From: CAZWUW01 sp964636895
GTDB taxonomy: Bacteria > Bacillota > Thermincolia > Thermincolales > CAZWUW01
Direction of reading: 5' to 3'
Assembly (NCBI GenBank): GCA_964636895.1
Contig: CAZWUW010000022.1
Coordinates: forward strand, 1-35,679
Length of the DNA stretch: 35,679 nucleotides
Positions within the stretch are counted from its first letter, which is position 1. The number at the start of each line of letters is the position of its first letter. Shown here one piece after another: positions 24,746 through 30,644 of this stretch. The notes under the pieces are model-generated. The model was not told where the DNA came from. It made no database searches and saw only the letters and a list, made by a program, of their open reading frames with translations. The position numbers and the translations under genes are program-made.

Positions 24746-25201
24746 ATGTCAACCAAGGAAATTGAAAACCGAAAAGCCCGGCATGACTATCACATTGAGG
24801 AAGTATATGAAGCCGGTATTGAGCTTAAAGGCACGGAAGTTAAATCTCTTCGTGCCGGCAGGGCCAATTTGAAGGACAGCTTTGCGCTGGTCAGGAACGG
24901 CGAGGTTTTTGTGCATAACATGCATATCAGCCACTATGAACAGGGGAACAGGTTTAACCATGACCCAACTCGGGTGCGCCGCCTGTTATTGCACAAGCAT
25001 GAGATTAATAAGCTAATTGGTGCAACTCAGCGGGAAGGTTTGGCTCTGGTGCCGCTGAAGCTGTACTTTAAGCGGGGCCGAGCTAAAATAGCCCTTGCCC
25101 TGGGTAAAGGGAAAAAGCTGTATGACAAACGCCAGGACATGGCTGAGCGGGATGCCAAACGGGAAGTGGAAAAGGCTTTCCGGGAGCGGCAGAAGGTTTA
25201 G
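24746..25201 (+). CDS. smpB: SsrA-binding protein SmpB
   Basis: A 151-residue tmRNA-binding protein of usual length. Motifs are NRKARHDYHIEE, GIELKGTEVKSLR, FVHNMHI and the basic C-terminal tail (KLYDKRQDMAERDAKREVEKA) that enters the ribosomal mRNA channel. ATG 24746 follows GGCGGAGGGTGAG. It lies 29 bases before the tmRNA gene, whose product it delivers to stalled ribosomes. Confidence 0.98.
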   Translation: MSTKEIENRKARHDYHIEEVYEAGIELKGTEVKSLRAGRANLKDSFALVRNGEVFVHNMHISHYEQGNRFNHDPTRVRRLLLHKHEINKLIGATQREGLALVPLKLYFKRGRAKIALALGKGKKLYDKRQDMAERDAKREVEKAFRERQKV

Positions 25202-25230
25202 TGATGCTTGACTGAAAATGATTTTACTAT

Positions 25231-25581
25231 GGGGGTGCTTGGTTTCGACGGGGGAAGGATAGGCATAAGTAGCGAGCCGGGGTTCCATCAGCCCGCAAAA
25301 CGGTGGAAAACAAATTAAACAACAACGATAATTACGCTTACGCTGCTTAATTGCAGCTAAACCCTCTTTGTCTCTGTGCTCTGTGTGAGGCAGATGAGGT
25401 CATTTAACAGAGCTGGCCAATTCCCAATTCTCGGAGGGGAGCGGCGAGATTTATCGAGATAGTGACCCGGCAGCCCGTCGGTAGGCGGCCGGTGAGCGAA
25501 ATCTAAAGTACCTGACTGCGCTCGGAGAAGCTTTTGTGGGTTCTCTTCCGGACAGGGGTTCGATTCCCCTCACCTCCACCA
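25231..25581 (+). ncRNA. ssrA: tmRNA
   Basis: The 5' end GGGGGTGCTTGGTTTCGACGG and 3' end GGGGTTCGATTCCCCTCACCTCCACCA fold into the tRNA-Ala-like part. GGGGGTG pairs with CACCTCC, the T-arm is standard, and CCA is encoded. The tag reading frame ends at TAA 25348-25350. Reading back it gives NDNYAYAA preceded by a run of AAC codons (from 25318). The ending YAYAA replaces the common ALAA, and the resume codon appears not to be the usual Ala/Gly/Asp/Glu codon. It rescues stalled ribosomes with SmpB. tmRNA 3' ends are frequent targets of mobile-element integrases, and the DNA beyond is accessory. Confidence 0.96.
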
Positions 25582-25592
25582 AGAATATAAGT

Positions 25593-25653
25593 CACAAAAG
25601 CTAACATCGGCTCAAACCCAGATGTAGCAAGCTTTTGTGGCTTTTTTATTTTT
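25593..25653 (+). terminator. Terminator of tmRNA
   Basis: CACAAAAGCT (25593-25602) pairs with AGCTTTTGTG (25630-25639), with an inner ACATC/GATGT stem, followed by GCTTTTTTATTTTT. The 3' arm is part of a 12-base sequence that also occurs inside tmRNA at 25528-25539. Confidence 0.85.
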
Positions 25654-25948
25654 ACAAAAAAAGATGCAAAAACAGGGCTAACATTTACCACGTAAGGGGA
25701 CATGAACCCTTGCCCTGTGATTTTGGGCATGAGGTCACAGATGAGACCTAGTATATATGATCCTGCCTAAGAGCCACATAGAAGCGATAATTCTGTTGCA
25801 ACGCTTATAACGCTGATTTATCAAGGGTTTGCAAGGACGAATTTATAAATTCGTTGAAAACAGTTAAATAGCATCGAAATACTTTAGCGGCTTTTTATGT
25901 GCGCTAAACTAAAAACAGAATGGAAAATACCTATGGCAACAAAACTAA
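25654..25948. other. Gene-free junction downstream of tmRNA
   Basis: No coding frame with recognisable content. It contains an 18-base perfect palindrome (25837-25854) and a TTTAGCG/CGCTAAA inverted repeat (25883-25889 with 25902-25908). Base composition becomes AT-rich by eye. It probably represents the scarred edge of an element inserted at ssrA; no second copy of the tmRNA 3' end was found in the window. Confidence 0.5.
25837..25854. repeat. 18-base perfect palindrome
   Basis: ACGAATTTATAAATTCGT is fully self-complementary with no loop, so it is more likely a protein-binding or recombination site than an RNA hairpin. It lies between tmRNA and the conjugation-gene relic. Confidence 0.6.
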
Positions 25949-26356
25949 GACCCCAATCCCTCGGCACATGATCCCGATCAGCTGAAGCTTCTGCAGACGG
26001 AGGTGCTGACCGAGCTGGTGCGAAGCAAGCTCAACGTGGACAGGCTCCTGCTCAGACAGCAGCAGGGCTTTATTTCGGTTATGCCCTCCGGCTGGAATGT
26101 GTTCGGCGATCAGTTTGAACGGGTGCTGCCCGCAAGAAGCACGTCAGGAAAAAGGAGAGTGCTGTAATCATTTCCTCGCAACTCCATTCCGACGCACCAA
26201 TTCCTGTTCAACGCGGGTACGATTGACGCCAAATTCTATACCGATACTCTCCAGCTTGAGCAGAGCGAATACAATCTTATCCGCTATCCACAGAGAGGCG
26301 TGTGCCTGTATAAGTGCGGCAACGAGAGATACAAAGAATATACGGCCCATTTGTAA
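25949..26356 (+). pseudogene. Relic of a VirB4-like conjugation ATPase, internally deleted
   Basis: One frame, with a single TAA at 26164-26166, carries two separate pieces of the VirB4-like conjugal transfer ATPases of Firmicute integrative conjugative elements. The first, to about 26140, includes TEVLTELVRSKLNVDRLLLR and SGWNVFGDQFERVLP, the region before the nucleotide-binding domain. The second includes SIPTHQFLFNAG, DTLQLEQSEY and RGVCLYKCGNERY, near the C-terminus. The whole Walker A/B central part is missing, so the remnant cannot be active. Family recognition is from memory of these proteins. It implies that an integrative conjugative element once sat beside ssrA. Confidence 0.75.
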
Positions 26357-26384
26357 ATGAGTAATTTATTATTATAGTCTAATA

Positions 26385-26413
26385 TTGACATACGTATTTA
26401 CACGTGCTATGAT
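26385..26413 (+). promoter_or_regulatory. Promoter of hicAB
   Basis: TTGACA at 26385-26390 and TATGAT at 26408-26413 are 17 bases apart, with TGC before the -10. The spacer contains ACGT-ATTTAC-ACGT, a short symmetric sequence that could be a HicB operator. Confidence 0.75.
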
Positions 26414-26433
26414 TTAATCAAGGGGTGAGGGAA

Positions 26434-26613
26434 TTGAAACGAAAAGAACTTGAAAAAATACTTAAATCAGCAGGATGGGAAATAACGCACGGAAAAAGGC
26501 ATGACATGGCAAAGCATCCTGCAAAGCCCGGAGTTAAAATCCCACTCCCAAGACACAGCGAAATAAATGAGTACACCGCAAAGGGGATACTCGAAGCTGC
26601 GGGGCTAAAATAG
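26434..26613 (+). CDS. hicA: HicA toxin (mRNA interferase)
   Basis: A 59-residue HicA-family protein with a dsRNA-binding-like fold. It has KRKELEKILKSAGWEITHGKRHDMAKHP, where the His after GKR corresponds to the catalytic His of the family, and the C-terminal LPRHSEINEYTAKGILEAAGL. HicA cleaves mRNA and is neutralised by HicB. TTG 26434 is favoured since AAGGGGTGAG lies just upstream; the in-frame GTG 26425 lies within that site. It is 30 bases from hicB. Confidence 0.9.
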   Translation: MKRKELEKILKSAGWEITHGKRHDMAKHPAKPGVKIPLPRHSEINEYTAKGILEAAGLK

Positions 26614-26643
26614 CCCCGCAAATCAAGAAAGGTGGTCGTTACT

Positions 26644-27057
26644 ATGAAATACGTGTATCCTGCTATATTTACACCCCTGCCCTCTGGTGAGTACGATGTC
26701 CGTGTTCCGGATTTGCCAGGGTGCATTACTTGCGGAAAAGATTTAGCAGATGCAATAGAAATGGTCCAGGATGCTGCTGCAATGTGGCTTACTGATGCCG
26801 AGGATAATCAGGAGAATATCCCCTCACCATCAGATAAACCTGCAATTGAATCACCCCAATTTATAAATTTTATTGTGGCTGATACGGATGCCTACCGCCG
26901 CGAAAACGATAACCGTGCGGTTAAAAAGACTTTAACAATTCCGAGCTGGCTAAATTCCAAGGCAGAAAAAGCCGGCATTAATTTCTCCCAAACACTTCAA
27001 AATGCTTTAAAGAATCAACTTAATATCTCTGATCATGCTCGCAGGAAACAACAATAA
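26644..27057 (+). CDS. hicB: HicB antitoxin
   Basis: A 137-residue antitoxin. The N-terminal partially degraded RNase-H-like HicB fold shows YPAIFTPLPSGEYDVRVPDLPGC and DLADAIEMVQDAAAMWL. The C-terminus (KKTLTIPSWLNSKAEKAGIN) resembles the ribbon-helix-helix DNA-binding tail used for autorepression. ATG 26644 follows AAAGGTGG; the upstream GTG 26632 overlaps that site. Partner of HicA encoded just before, with its terminator at 27071. Confidence 0.93.
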   Translation: MKYVYPAIFTPLPSGEYDVRVPDLPGCITCGKDLADAIEMVQDAAAMWLTDAEDNQENIPSPSDKPAIESPQFINFIVADTDAYRRENDNRAVKKTLTIPSWLNSKAEKAGINFSQTLQNALKNQLNISDHARRKQQ

Positions 27058-27070
27058 GCACCTGAAAGCT

Positions 27071-27112
27071 AAAAATCCCCCGCTGCTATTCTGGACAGCG
27101 AGGGGATTTTTT
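27071..27112 (+). terminator. Intrinsic terminator of hicAB
   Basis: AAAAATCCCC and GGGGATTTTT form the outer stem, with GCTG/CAGC inside, followed by T residues. It begins 14 bases after the hicB stop. Confidence 0.88.
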
Positions 27113-27520
27113 ATTGCCGACGTGAATCTACTCAGCAGTGGCATAAAAATGCTGAATTTGAGGGTGGACCATGGGGTCGAAAACCATGCAGTTTAAAGAG
27201 GGGTGGTCGTGGGCGACCACCCCTCTAATGACATCAGCCCGCAATGCGGGCTGAAGAACGCTTCACGCCGGGGTCGGAAAGTTGAGATTCGGTTACCTCG
27301 CAGGTAGTCGAAAAGGGCTAAATGATGCAAAAAATAGATAATTTTTAGGTGGTCAGTGCTGACACAATAGGATTTGCTTGTGAGTAAAAGAGAAAAATTT
27401 CCAACATTTTGTTGCCATTTAAAGGTAATTATAGATGCGTGTCGAATCATGAAGTTATATTCAAAATTATGTTTGTAATTGTGATTAATACAGCGAAAAT
27501 TACATTTGCATTATGTCTAT
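27113..27520. other. Gene-free stretch with tandem hairpins, possible IS debris
   Basis: No gene is supported; minus-strand frames here are short and featureless. The first part (27134-27165) holds GTGGCATAAAAATGCTG, loosely like the end sequence at 33314. Two perfect hairpins follow (27197-27254). The remainder is AT-rich with no identified signal. Confidence 0.5.
27197..27254. repeat. Two perfect tandem hairpins
   Basis: AGAGGGGTGGTCG (27197-27209) pairs with CGACCACCCCTCT (27214-27226) around TGGG: 13 perfect pairs. TCAGCCCGC (27234-27242) pairs with GCGGGCTGA (27246-27254) around AAT. Neither has a T-run, so they are not ordinary terminators. Compact GC-rich hairpins in AT-rich DNA resemble the subterminal palindromes of IS200/IS605-type elements or REP-like units; this is inference. 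Confidence 0.8.
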
Positions 27521-27559
27521 AACAGGAGGTCTAAAGTGTGATAGATTTCCTGTTTTTTT
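27521..27559 (+). terminator. Terminator upstream of the sigma-factor gene
   Basis: AACAGGAGGTCTA (27521-27533) pairs with TAGATTTCCTGTT (27542-27554), with two G-T pairs, and runs into a T tract to 27559. No gene precedes it, so it may end a short non-coding transcript or insulate the sigma operon. Confidence 0.75.
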
Positions 27560-27580
27560 GTGCATTAAAAAAATATTTTG

Positions 27581-27608
27581 TGAACCTTTTGCGAATTTAA
27601 AGCGAATA
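27581..27608 (+). promoter_or_regulatory. Candidate ECF-type autoregulated promoter
   Basis: TGAACC at 27581-27586 and CGAATA at 27603-27608 are 16 bases apart, resembling ECF promoters with a GAAC-type -35 and CG-containing -10. It lies 34 bases before the ECF sigma gene, as expected for autoregulation. Confidence 0.5.
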
Positions 27609-27641
27609 TATATATAAATCTGATAATGGAGGTGAATAAAT

Positions 27642-28220
27642 GTGGAAAAAGATTTGCAGCATTGGCTGAAATTGATTATTAATGGAGAAAGGTCCGCCTT
27701 TGAAAAGGTATACGAATATACAAAAGACGATGTATACAGAACGGTCTCTTTACTCGTGATTGATAAAAATGATGTTTGCGACATAGTTAACGAAATTTAT
27801 ATGCAAATGCTAAAGTCATTGCCAAATTATGATCTGGACCGCCCTTTCCGGTATTGGTTAAATGGGTTAGTCTTTCGCCAGGTACAGGATTGGCGAAGAA
27901 AAATATGGAGACGCTTGCGCTTCAATAATTATCATACCCTGATTGAAATGGGCAAAGAACCGGTTGAAACTGATCAGGCAGTTATGCAAAAAGAAACCAG
28001 AAACGAAATCATATCCCAAGTGCAAAAATTGTCTTATAAACTTCGCGTGGTTATTATTCTACGTTATTTTCTTGACTATAACTTAGAGGAGATTGCCTCT
28101 TTACTTAATATTCCGGTGGGTACAGTAAAATCAAGACATCACCTGGCAATAAAAAAGCTTCGCAAAAAGCACGAAGTTTTATCGCAAACTCGAAAGGAGA
28201 GTGTTCCCGATGTCAATTGA
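27642..28220 (+). CDS. ECF-type RNA polymerase sigma factor
   Basis: A 192-residue sigma-70-family protein with only regions 2 and 4. Region 2 (about 15-85) includes FEKVYEYTKDDVYRTVSLLV and FRYWLNGLVFRQVQDWRRK. Region 4 (about 130-180) includes LRVVIILRYFLDYNLEEIA and IPVGTVKSRHHLAIKKL. The start codon at 27642 is GTG, with GGAGGTG upstream. It overlaps the next gene by 11 bases. It likely recognises its own promoter at 27581 and is held inactive by the membrane protein encoded next; the inducing signal is unknown. Confidence 0.9.
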   Translation: MEKDLQHWLKLIINGERSAFEKVYEYTKDDVYRTVSLLVIDKNDVCDIVNEIYMQMLKSLPNYDLDRPFRYWLNGLVFRQVQDWRRKIWRRLRFNNYHTLIEMGKEPVETDQAVMQKETRNEIISQVQKLSYKLRVVIILRYFLDYNLEEIASLLNIPVGTVKSRHHLAIKKLRKKHEVLSQTRKESVPDVN

Positions 28221-29202
28221 AAACAAATTACGTTGTGAACTTAACGAGTATGTAAGTGGCATAGTTTTTCCCGAACAACTTGATACTCGTATACGTAATT
28301 CTTATAAATCATGGATGGAAAATAAGCATCATACCGGAATGCGGGGAAACAGAAAAATTATTACCGTAATGATAGCAGCATTTTTATTAATACCAAGTGC
28401 TGCCATGGCTTTTAATTTCTTTTTAGCTGATGAATTCTACGGTTCCTTTGACCAGTTGAAAAAGAAAGTAGCAGCTGCCACAATGGAAAACTATATGAGA
28501 TTAAATGCCAAATTGTCTATGGCAAAAGGGGAGCTTGGGGAAGAAGAGTATGAAGAATTTAAAAAAATGTTGAAGGTAATATCTTCGGCTAAATTGGAAT
28601 ATGGCGACAAGAACGGAAATGTAGATTACGAACAGCTGCCTTCAGATAAGGTTGCGGAAATTAAAAACGCTATGGTGGAATTGATGCCGGTTTTTGATCA
28701 TTTGAATCATGTTAAGTCAAGTAAAGAAATCCTGACAACTAATGAATTTGACAAATATATCGAAGCCCTGATGACTATTGAAACAGTTCAAGCCAAAATC
28801 GGCACGTCTGGTTGGATTGACCCAAATAAATTACCCGTTGAATTAAGAGATGAATACAAAGAAGCATGGCACTATATGCAAAATGTTTACGATAAACAAG
28901 AAGGTAGAATACCGTTAAACATAGATGATATCAGCTACGCTGTAGTTGACAAAGTCAAGCTCAGCGAAAATGGGGTGCCGGAAATTGGCCCCAAATCGGG
29001 CAAACAAGAATCTGATAGCCGGATGATAATCTACAATAAAAGCCAGGTTAAAGAGCTGTTTGAGACAATCCCTAACCCCTCCGGCCGACCGCAATACCAT
29101 ATAACCTTTTATTCAGCGGAAAAAAAGATAATCAAATCTATGTTTATTGATGCCGGAACTGCCCCTGAGTTTATTAGCGATAAATTTTCACTAAAACGGT
29201 AG
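28210..29202 (+). CDS. Membrane anti-sigma factor (DUF3600-like)
   Basis: A 330-residue protein from ATG 28210, nine bases after AAAGGAGAG; GTG 28201 is too close to that site. The N-terminal 48 residues are cytoplasmic and would bind the sigma factor. One membrane helix follows at about 50-71 (MIAAFLLIPSAAMAF), then a large helical extracellular domain. Architecture and position resemble DUF3600 proteins annotated as negative effectors of ECF sigma factors in the Bacillus cereus group; that family link is from memory. The gene overlaps the sigma gene, indicating coupled production. Confidence 0.75.
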   Translation: MSIENKLRCELNEYVSGIVFPEQLDTRIRNSYKSWMENKHHTGMRGNRKIITVMIAAFLLIPSAAMAFNFFLADEFYGSFDQLKKKVAAATMENYMRLNAKLSMAKGELGEEEYEEFKKMLKVISSAKLEYGDKNGNVDYEQLPSDKVAEIKNAMVELMPVFDHLNHVKSSKEILTTNEFDKYIEALMTIETVQAKIGTSGWIDPNKLPVELRDEYKEAWHYMQNVYDKQEGRIPLNIDDISYAVVDKVKLSENGVPEIGPKSGKQESDSRMIIYNKSQVKELFETIPNPSGRPQYHITFYSAEKKIIKSMFIDAGTAPEFISDKFSLKR

Positions 29203-29315
29203 CTATTGTTACTTCATAAAAAACTTAGTGCAGGAAATTATCAGTTTTGGAATTAGAATAGGTAGATGAATTCCAAATTTTCATTATTAATAAAATACAA
29301 TCAGTATCAAACTTG

Positions 29316-29340
29316 AGCCAGGTGCATAACCTGGCTTTTT
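29316..29340 (+). terminator. Intrinsic terminator of the sigma/anti-sigma operon
   Basis: AGCCAGGT (29316-29323) pairs with ACCTGGCT (29329-29336) around GCATA, followed by TTTTT. Confidence 0.9.
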
Positions 29341-29436
29341 CAGTATGGGTACTTCATTACAAGATAATATCCGCCACTTACTATTCACTTGTGTTTGACT
29401 TAACAAGCGGATTTTTAAACATTTGCTGATCTCAAG

Positions 29437-29690
29437 GCCAAAGGCAACAGTATTGTTCTATTTGCTGAACGCCAATTCCATATTCTCCAGTCTCAGGTAC
29501 AACAAACGTTACCTCTTGTTTATCGGAGCTTATATCAAGAAGTTTCTGTTGAATAAATTGCCCATAATCGTCATATCCGAATCCACTGTCTATTGCATAC
29601 GAGTCTCTAAGTTAGACACCACCGCCGATTTTTTTGTATGTTACAGTCTCATCCCCATAGTATGTTTCTGATGTAACTTTTTCTAGATAT
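29437..29690 (-). pseudogene. Possible protein fragment on the minus strand, family unknown
   Basis: Reading the minus strand gives YLEKVTSETYYGDETVTYKK, a stop (TAA), then RDSYAIDSGFGYDDYGQ, FVVPETGEYGIGVQQ and a stop. The residue pattern looks like genuine beta-rich secreted protein rather than chance. There is no start codon with a ribosome site and one internal stop, so it is at best a relic. No family is recognised. Confidence 0.35.
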
Positions 29691-29728
29691 ATTCATTAGT
29701 CCTATATTATCAAATGATATGGAGGAAA

Positions 29729-29785
29729 ATGTCAGTTTTTGTAGAAGAACATAATATGTACTGTTTTAAATGGTTTGGACAATAA
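29729..29785 (+). CDS. Possible 18-codon leader ORF before the methylase gene
   Basis: ATG 29729 follows a very good GGAGG and encodes MSVFVEEHNMYCFKWFGQ, ending at TAA 29785, 26 bases before the methylase ATG. It could be a leader peptide or the surviving start of a replaced gene. No further support. Confidence 0.3.
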   Translation: MSVFVEEHNMYCFKWFGQ

Positions 29786-29811
29786 GTGCAAACAGCATTG
29801 GGGATAACGAA

Positions 29812-30642
29812 ATGGATAAAGACAAAATTAAGGCAAGCCCTTTCCTAAGGTGGGCAGGTGGCAAGAAGTGGTTACTTGGATATTTAAATGAACTGTTAAA
29901 CAACAAAACTTTTAATAATTATCACGAACCATTTCTTGGTGGGGGTGCAGTATTTTTTTCGTATCATCACCAAAAAAGGTCCTTTTTATGTGATGTCAAT
30001 GAGGAGCTAATTGAAACATATTTGGCTGTAAAGGAAGACCCCAAGAGTATTATTGACTTGTTGTTAAAATATAAGAACACTGAGCAGTTCTATTATGAAT
30101 TGCGATCTAGCAAGCCTAGAAAAGCCATAAAAAAGGCTGCAAGGTTCATTTTTCTGAATCAAACATCGTACAACGGTTTATATAGAGTAAACAAATTGGG
30201 TGGATATAACGTTCCATACGGATTTAGAAAAAACGTTACAATTGATGCAGAAAAAATACTAGTAGCGAGTAAGGCGTTACAAAATGCTAATATTGCTTCT
30301 GGAGATTTTACTCTTCATGTGGACCTGATAAAACGTGGTGATTTGGTTTTTCTGGACCCCCCTTATACAGTTTCGCATAACGATAATGGATTTATTGAAT
30401 ATAATCGTAGTTTGTTCTCTCTAGATGACCAACATCGGCTTAACGAGTATATAAACGAAATAAAAAGGCGTGGGGCCTTTTATATTTTAGCAAACGCCGC
30501 CCATGAGACAATTGAAGGTATATTTACAAAAGAAAATGACCGCATGATTATTGTGGAGCGCAATAGTTTGATTGGCGGAAAGAACGCTAAACGAGCCAGG
30601 ATTCAAGAATATGTGTTTTCAAATATCCCGGAAGGAGTATAG
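29812..30642 (+). CDS. DNA adenine N6-methyltransferase, Dam/D12 class
   Basis: A 276-residue methyltransferase of the D12 (Dam, DpnM) class. The SAM-binding PFLRWAGGKKWLL lies at 10-22 and PFLGGGAVFF at 40-49. The catalytic DPPY is at 182-185, followed by YTVSHNDNGFIEYN. ATG 29812 is preferred, with GGGGAT about eight bases upstream; ATG 29770 has no ribosome site. It lies two bases before the DGQHR/nuclease gene, so they form an operon. It probably methylates adenine in a short specific site. Whether it is the protective half of a restriction-like system depends on the partner. AT-rich unlike the core genes, consistent with transfer. Confidence 0.93.
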   Translation: MDKDKIKASPFLRWAGGKKWLLGYLNELLNNKTFNNYHEPFLGGGAVFFSYHHQKRSFLCDVNEELIETYLAVKEDPKSIIDLLLKYKNTEQFYYELRSSKPRKAIKKAARFIFLNQTSYNGLYRVNKLGGYNVPYGFRKNVTIDAEKILVASKALQNANIASGDFTLHVDLIKRGDLVFLDPPYTVSHNDNGFIEYNRSLFSLDDQHRLNEYINEIKRRGAFYILANAAHETIEGIFTKENDRMIIVERNSLIGGKNAKRARIQEYVFSNIPEGV

Positions 30643-30644
30643 TT

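Larger units (their letters stand above)
29203..29728. other. Intergenic stretch with terminator and a minus-strand relic
   Basis: Apart from the terminator at 29316 and the minus-strand frame at 29437-29690, I see no gene or clear promoter for the methylase operon here. The plus-strand open frame at 29423-29671 has no ribosome site and is antisense to the relic. Confidence 0.5.

Noticed and set aside
25208..25230. Separate promoter for ssrA (TTGACT ... TACTAT)
   Set aside because: The spacer is only 11 bases; transcription from the smpB promoter is more likely.
25503..25730. Minus-strand 75-codon frame containing GGGEGNRTPV
   Set aside because: This is the familiar false protein produced by reading the tmRNA 3' end backwards; it overlaps ssrA.
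27193..27450. Minus-strand 85-codon frame over the tandem hairpins
   Set aside because: It reads through two perfect hairpins, has no ribosome site and no recognisable motif.
29423..29671. Plus-strand 82-codon frame
   Set aside because: No ribosome site, atypical composition, and antisense to a more protein-like minus-strand reading.
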